Assembly (NCBI GenBank): GCA_905214925.1
Contig: CAJMOB010000011.1
Span: 40,237 to 104,236 of the forward strand
DNA from: Scybalomonas sp905214925
Lineage (GTDB): Bacteria; Bacillota; Clostridia; Lachnospirales; Lachnospiraceae
DNA: 64,000 nt
Direction of reading: 5' to 3'
The notes beneath the pieces were generated by a model. The model saw only the letters and a program-made list of their open reading frames with translations, was not told where the DNA came from and ran no database searches. The position numbers and the translations under genes are program-made. Positions 59,832 to 64,000 of this stretch are shown here, in pieces. How positions within the stretch are numbered: position 1 is the first letter of the stretch; every line of letters begins with the position of its first letter.

Positions 59832-60353
59832 TTAACAGCAAAAATCACTATTGTTTTCTAATCCAAGCAATGCCTTTTTTAATTGCTCAAAATCCATTTG
59901 ATCGGGATGAGAAAGGGCTTCATCAAAGTTTTTTATAAGCATTTCATATCGTTTATTATTAGTATCTTCTTTTTGTAATTGTACATAACGTTCCCGAACT
60001 GCCATTGGCATTTTTCCTTGACACATATAGCTTCCAATAATTTCATTTCCTTCTGGAATTTCTTTTTTTACTCGTTCTAAAATCTGATGAAAATATTCTT
60101 GACTTTGACCAAATCCTGCCGTTCCAAATAAGAAAATCTGTTTTTCTTTTAAGTCATGTAAGAAATTTTTCATCGCCTCATCACAAGTGCCTTTATCCGT
60201 CCAAAAACCAATGAATAAGACATCTGCCTTTTTTGCCTCTTCTGATATTTCTCCACAATATAAAACTTCTTTTTCTTTTAATGTATCAAAAATAATATCC
60301 GCTAATTTTTTTGTGTTTCCTGTTCTACTACTTACAACGATTGCATAGCTCAT
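59832..60353 (-). CDS. bilS: Flavodoxin-like protein, BilS-like
   Basis: This 173-residue protein has the flavodoxin phosphate loop SSRTGNTKKLAD at the N-terminus and the core strands ADVLFIGFWTDKGT and KQIFLFGTAGFG. It should bind FMN and carry electrons in the cytoplasm. It follows the Fe-S/FMN reductase gene after about 30 bp with AGGAGGAAGAGCAG before the ATG. A flavodoxin-like gene in this position defines bilS of the published bilQRS operon; its electron-donor role is an inference. Confidence 0.8.
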   Translation of the reverse strand: MSYAIVVSSRTGNTKKLADIIFDTLKEKEVLYCGEISEEAKKADVLFIGFWTDKGTCDEAMKNFLHDLKEKQIFLFGTAGFGQSQEYFHQILERVKKEIPEGNEIIGSYMCQGKMPMAVRERYVQLQKEDTNNKRYEMLIKNFDEALSHPDQMDFEQLKKALLGLENNSDFCC

Positions 60354-60383
60354 CTGCTCTTCCTCCTATTTTGTTATCATTTT

Positions 60384-61490
60384 TTACTTTCTTTTTCCAT
60401 CATAAATGCAATGTACCCCTAAATGAGCCTTCATACCTCCAAGGCATTTTTGATTACATCGAATACAATGCTTTATTTCTTCCTCTTCCCCATTTGCTAC
60501 TTTATTTCCCCATTCTGGATCTGCAATTAATTGTCTACACATTCCAACCAAGTCGATTCTACCTTTTTCCAATTGTTCCTCAATAAACTGTGGATTCGAT
60601 AAAGCACCCACTCCACAAACAGGTAACTTTGTATATTTTTTTACCTCATCACAAAATGGTAAAAAACAGCCTTCTTCTTTAAAATATGGATGATTTTTTG
60701 GTGGAATCGTATCATTTAAGTCGGAGTGGTTTGCAAGTGTTACGTGAAAACTTGTCACTCCTGCTTCTTCTAATAATGGAACTGCTGTCTTAATTTCTTC
60801 CATTGTAATTCCTGCATTTCCATAATGAGGTTCTTCCATTCGAACGGCCAATTTAAAATCAATTGCACCATTTGGTATAGCTTTTTTCACCTCCTGAACC
60901 GCTTCTATTGCAAAACGTAGACGATTTTCTAATGTTCCACCATAACAGTCATCTCTCTTATTGAAAATAGGGGAGCTAAAACTTCCACACATCCGATCCC
61001 CATGGACTTGAACGAGATCAAATCCTGCCTTTTGTGCCAATTGAGCTGTAGTACCAAAGCCTCTTATAATCTCCTTCACCTTTTCTGGTGGCAAATTTGT
61101 AATATAAGGAGAAACTTCTTCATTCAATAAAACACGAAGTTGATCTTCTGATATTTTTCCTGCTTTCATATCGGGAATATATTTTACTAACGCCTGAAAA
61201 TTAGAATCTGACATATGTAACTGTGCACAGGCCTTGGCACCATTTCTATGGATTGCATCTACAACCCTGCTATAATAGCCAAAGCCTTCTTCTGTATGGA
61301 GACAGACACCTCTACTTGGCATAACAGAGACATCTCCTATGATAATTAAGGCAGCACCGCCTTTTGCAATATCACTGATTTTTTGAATATATTCCTCTTC
61401 TTTCAGTCCCATAGAAGTTGGTGCAAATACAATTCGATTTTTTAATGTTACCGTTCCAAGTGTTATTTTCTTTTGTATTGTATCGTACAT
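60384..61490 (-). CDS. bilR: Bilirubin reductase BilR-like (old yellow enzyme family with Fe-S site)
   Basis: This 368-residue protein is a TIM-barrel flavin reductase of the old yellow/2,4-dienoyl-CoA reductase group (LKNRIVFAPTSMG, FNKRDDCYGGTLENRLRFA). Where most relatives have a HGAHGY-type active-site segment, it has VHGDRMCGSFSSP; the Asp-Arg pair at 165-166 is the feature described for gut BilR, which reduces bilirubin to urobilinogen. The C-terminus carries C-x2-C-x3-C-x11-C (CIRCNQKCLGG onward), a 4Fe-4S motif. The usual C-terminal FAD/NADPH domain is absent. The start is ATG 61490 (GGAGAGTCAGC), overlapping the MarR gene by 28 bp. Confidence 0.82.
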   Translation of the reverse strand: MYDTIQKKITLGTVTLKNRIVFAPTSMGLKEEEYIQKISDIAKGGAALIIIGDVSVMPSRGVCLHTEEGFGYYSRVVDAIHRNGAKACAQLHMSDSNFQALVKYIPDMKAGKISEDQLRVLLNEEVSPYITNLPPEKVKEIIRGFGTTAQLAQKAGFDLVQVHGDRMCGSFSSPIFNKRDDCYGGTLENRLRFAIEAVQEVKKAIPNGAIDFKLAVRMEEPHYGNAGITMEEIKTAVPLLEEAGVTSFHVTLANHSDLNDTIPPKNHPYFKEEGCFLPFCDEVKKYTKLPVCGVGALSNPQFIEEQLEKGRIDLVGMCRQLIADPEWGNKVANGEEEEIKHCIRCNQKCLGGMKAHLGVHCIYDGKRK

Positions 61491-61906
61491 GCTGACTCTC
61501 CTTTTTGTACTAATCGATTGAGTAATGAATCGAGTAATTCTCTTTCTTCTTTCGAAAAATCTTTTAATTTTATCTGTTCCCATTGCTCAAAGAGCGTATA
61601 AATCTTATGAAAGACTTCTACTCCTTTTTCTGTTAATACAAGTTCTTGACTTCTTTTATCCACTTTTGATCGTTCTTTTTCCACAAATCCAGATTTTACT
61701 AGCTTATCAATACTTCTCGTCGTATGCCCCGTATCCATATGAATGGCTTGGGAAAGTTCTCCTGGAGAACAATGACTATGCTTTCCAATATAAACAACAA
61801 AAAACATGAGTCCAATGGATAAGCCCATTTCCTGTAACTTTTCATTACAAAACATAGTAAACTCTTTTTTTAATGCTAAAATTTGATAGGCAAATGATGT
61901 TTCCAT
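61463..61906 (-). CDS. bilQ: MarR-family regulator, BilQ-like
   Basis: This 147-residue winged-helix protein has the MarR recognition region ELSQAIHMDTGHTTRSIDKL and wing KVDKRSQELVLTEKGVEVF. It is the first gene of the operon and overlaps the reductase gene by 28 bp, which implies coupled translation. In the described bilQRS clusters the MarR gene occupies this place and is presumed to sense bile pigments; that is not shown by sequence. GAAAGGAGAATATCT precedes the ATG. Confidence 0.82.
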   Translation of the reverse strand: METSFAYQILALKKEFTMFCNEKLQEMGLSIGLMFFVVYIGKHSHCSPGELSQAIHMDTGHTTRSIDKLVKSGFVEKERSKVDKRSQELVLTEKGVEVFHKIYTLFEQWEQIKLKDFSKEERELLDSLLNRLVQKGESACTIQYKRK

Positions 61907-61959
61907 AGATATTCTCCTTTCTTTTTTGTTGAAATACCAATTTTTTCATTGCTATTTGC

Positions 61960-61988
61960 ATTTTATTTCATTTATCTGACTTTGTCAA
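61960..61988 (-). promoter_or_regulatory. Promoter of the bilQRS-like operon
   Basis: On the minus strand TTGACA (61983-61988), 17 bp, TAAAAT (61960-61965): a strong sigma-A promoter about 55 bp before the MarR gene. I see no clear palindrome at it. Confidence 0.7.
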
Positions 61989-62003
61989 ATATATTTTTTA
62001 TAA

Positions 62004-62045
62004 AGAGGAAGGAATCCGCCTTCTAACTCGAATTCCTTCCACTCT
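62004..62045 (-). terminator. Terminator of proC
   Basis: GGAAGGAAT and ATTCCTTCC arms about 17 nt apart form a stem just after the proC stop. The T-run is short. Confidence 0.55.
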
Positions 62046-62048
62046 TTC

Positions 62049-62843
62049 TTATCCTTCGATTGCATCAATGGCTTCTATAATTGCAGAACGCATTCCCGCC
62101 TTTTCCAAAGCGGAAACACCAACAATTGTCGTACCTCCTGGAGAACAAACAGCGTCCTTCATCACAGCTGGATGAGTTCCCGTAACCGCTTGTAATTTTC
62201 CAGTGCCTGCTACCATTTGTCCCGCAAGACGATAGGCAACCGCTCTTGATAGCCCATGTTTCACTCCCGCATCGCCTAATGCTTCCATAAACATGCTAAC
62301 AAATGCTGGTCCACAGCCACTTACTGTTCCTGCTACAGAAAGATGAGCGGTATCCACAGGTTGTACTAAAGAAACTTTTGAAAAAATTTCTTCAAATAAT
62401 TTCCACTCTTCTTCTGTAAGAGAATGCGTCTCCTCGCATACAATAATTCCTTCTCCAACAGAGATTGGAGTATTTGGAATAGTACTAAGATGATGGGTTC
62501 CTTCTAATAAAATTTCTTCATAAGTTGCAAATGGACAACCAGCAGCAACGGATACAACAATCTTATTTTTCAATTCTTCTTTGATCGGCGTTAAAACTTC
62601 TTTGATCATATAAGGTTTTACTGCTACGATTAATAAATCCGCCTTCTCTGTTACTTCTTTTGCATCTTTGCAAGGATTCATCCCTTTTTCTCTTGTATTG
62701 TCGCATAGCTTATCCCAATTTTTTGCGCAAGCATACATTCTCTCCGGTTCAATGACTCCCTTATAAAGCAAACCATTTGCCATTGCCTGTGCCATGTTAC
62801 CAAAACCGATAAATCCAATTTTTACATTTCCTACTGTTAACAT
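62049..62843 (-). CDS. proC: Pyrroline-5-carboxylate reductase
   Basis: This 264-residue NAD(P)H-dependent enzyme makes proline from pyrroline-5-carboxylate. It has the Rossmann motif IGFIGFGNMAQAMANGLL, ADLLIVAVKPYMIKEVL, and the signature TVSGCGPAFVSMFMEALGDA with VCSPGGTTIVGVSALEKAGM near the C-terminus. Length is standard. The ATG at 62843 is preceded by GAGAGAAAG; a GTG six codons earlier is an alternative. It is a single gene. Confidence 0.95.
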   Translation of the reverse strand: MLTVGNVKIGFIGFGNMAQAMANGLLYKGVIEPERMYACAKNWDKLCDNTREKGMNPCKDAKEVTEKADLLIVAVKPYMIKEVLTPIKEELKNKIVVSVAAGCPFATYEEILLEGTHHLSTIPNTPISVGEGIIVCEETHSLTEEEWKLFEEIFSKVSLVQPVDTAHLSVAGTVSGCGPAFVSMFMEALGDAGVKHGLSRAVAYRLAGQMVAGTGKLQAVTGTHPAVMKDAVCSPGGTTIVGVSALEKAGMRSAIIEAIDAIEG

Positions 62844-63000
62844 CTTTCTCTCTACTTTCACTACTTGTTTTTAAATTTTGTAACTTGTAATAAGTAGCTC
62901 TCCTTTCTTCCTTTTTTCACTTCTGTTCTACTTTCTAATCTTTGAGGTTTTCTTTCTATTTTACTATAATCCATTGTATTTATCTATGCCTTTTCGTTAT

Positions 63001-63029
63001 TTGACATTTTATCTCCCCTTTGTTAAAAT
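63001..63029 (+). promoter_or_regulatory. Promoter of the MutS-like gene
   Basis: TTGACA (63001-63006), 17 bp, TAAAAT (63024-63029), about 50 bp before the ATG. Confidence 0.65.
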
Positions 63030-63079
63030 CGACTATAATAAATTGTACAACTTATTTTTAAATGTAGGGGGAATTTTAT

Positions 63080-63970
63080 ATGCAAATATTCGCAATTATT
63101 ATTTCTATCATTCTATTTTCCATTCTCTTTTTCTTCTTTGAAGATAAACGAGAACAAAAAAGAATTCGTATCTCTTTTCAACAATGTTATGGGCAAAAAA
63201 TACATTCTAAAACTCCAACTTTGGAAAACTTAGATGAAATTTCTTTATATTATAATCTTATTAAAAAAGATATTCCATCCGATGAACTTGTGGATGAAAT
63301 TACTTGGGAAGATTTAGAGATGAACAAAATTTTTGAAAAAGTGAATCATACCACATCCTATGTTGGAGAACAATTTCTTTTTTCAGAATTACATAGACTT
63401 CCAAAAGAGAAAGCAAAATTGAATCTACGCGAGAAGATGATTCGTTTCTTTCATGATAACCCAGAAAAAAGAGTGGATACGCAATATCTCTTACATAAAT
63501 TACAAAAAGAATCGATTCATTTTTATATTCCAGAGTTTATTCAGTTATTACATCCACAGACAATTCCATTTGTAAGTCTATATAAATGGCTTTTATATTC
63601 CCTATTATTCTTTTTCTTTAGTGGAATGATAACACAAAACTCTTATCTTTTATTCGCTGCATCAATTAACTTTTTTCTAAATCTTGCTCTCTATGCAGTC
63701 AATAAAATGAAATATGAACTTTATTTAGAATCCTTATATGGAATCATTGCTACTGTGAAAACTGCAAAATCTTTATCTGCCCTATATCCAATGGAAGCTT
63801 CTTCTCTTTCTGCTTCGATTCAAAATTTAGATAAGATTTCACATATGGTAGTATTGTTAAAACAGAAAAAACAAATCGGATTTTCTGATGACGTCTTAGG
63901 GCTTGTCACAGACTATTTTTTTGGAGCATTTATGTTGGATTTCATTCTATGTCAACTACCCACGACCTAA
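63080..63970 (+). pseudogene. Membrane-anchored MutS-like protein, interrupted by an IS end
   Basis: The frame gives 296 residues: an N-terminal membrane helix (IFAIIISIILFSILFFFFED), a helical region with ITWEDLEMNKIFEKVNHTTS and VGEQFLFSELHRLPKEK typical of the MutS-related membrane proteins, two more membrane helices at about 170-215, then MutS-core-like helices. The MutS ATPase domain with its Walker motifs is missing. Coding similarity stops at FILCQ (about 63950), where IS-type sequence begins and supplies the stop. The gene should be about 550-600 codons, so it is broken here. AGGGGGAATTTTAT precedes the ATG. Confidence 0.7.
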
Positions 63971-64000
63971 AGGTCATGGGCTTGTAACTGCCCAGTCGTA
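63952..64000. mobile_element. Left end of an IS200/IS605-type element (runs off window)
   Basis: TCAACTACCCACGACCTAAA and what follows form the subterminal hairpin typical of IS605/IS1341 ends: CCCACGACC (63959-63967), loop TAAA, GGTCATGGG (63972-63980), 8 of 9 pairs. The transposase or TnpB gene would lie beyond position 64000. Confidence 0.65.

Overview
The window is AT-rich DNA of a spore-forming, anaerobic Firmicute, most likely a gut Lachnospiraceae (Clostridium cluster XIVa). The evidence is the strong AGGAGG ribosome sites, a clear spoIIID, paired type I and type III glutamine synthetases with an ANTAR protein, a BceAB-type peptide-resistance module, and a three-gene set matching the gut bilirubin-reductase operon bilQRS. 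The species is not read directly. No tRNA, rRNA or CRISPR array was seen.

Layout. 1-14.6 kb is a nitrogen/nucleotide hub: 5' end of uvrC, ANTAR regulator, glnA, gltD-gltB, pyrG (all minus), then glnN and purF (plus). All are glutamine-making or glutamine-using enzymes except uvrC. 14.7-20.3 kb is housekeeping: HAD phosphatase, ftsH, isochorismatase-like hydrolase, Nudix hydrolase, Mrp ATPase. 20.4-24.5 kb holds a GH3 enzyme with a convergent AraC regulator, then spoIIID with a sigma-E-like promoter.

24.4-28.6 kb is a decaying accessory island with a nonsense-mutated small membrane gene, a frameshifted M50-like protease, a truncated AlbA_2-type gene, and a 120-bp duplicated gene end. 28.6-37.2 kb carries regulator/exporter pairs (MarR-MFS and MerR-MATE), a LURP-one protein, a frameshifted glycosyltransferase-hydrolase gene, pirin and a MITE-like element. 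37.4-42.7 kb has a SulP transporter, a phasin-like protein with a UbiB kinase, and a MraY-like transferase.

42.8-53.1 kb is signalling: a complete Bce-type ABC transporter plus two-component system, a hybrid histidine kinase with a degenerate GGDEF domain, and a CheB-CheR-PAS fusion. 53.7-59.6 kb is an alpha-glucan operon (binding protein, two permeases, malQ, LacI regulator) behind a large LacI-type operator. 59.8-62 kb is the bilQRS-like operon. 62-64 kb has proC and a MutS-like gene cut off by what looks like the left end of an IS200/IS605-type element.

Across the window a dispersed palindromic repeat family (about 2.5, 15.6, 19.3 and 53.5 kb) occupies intergenic gaps immediately upstream of minus-strand genes. 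Most start sites below were chosen from visible Shine-Dalgarno spacing and often differ from the longest open frame.
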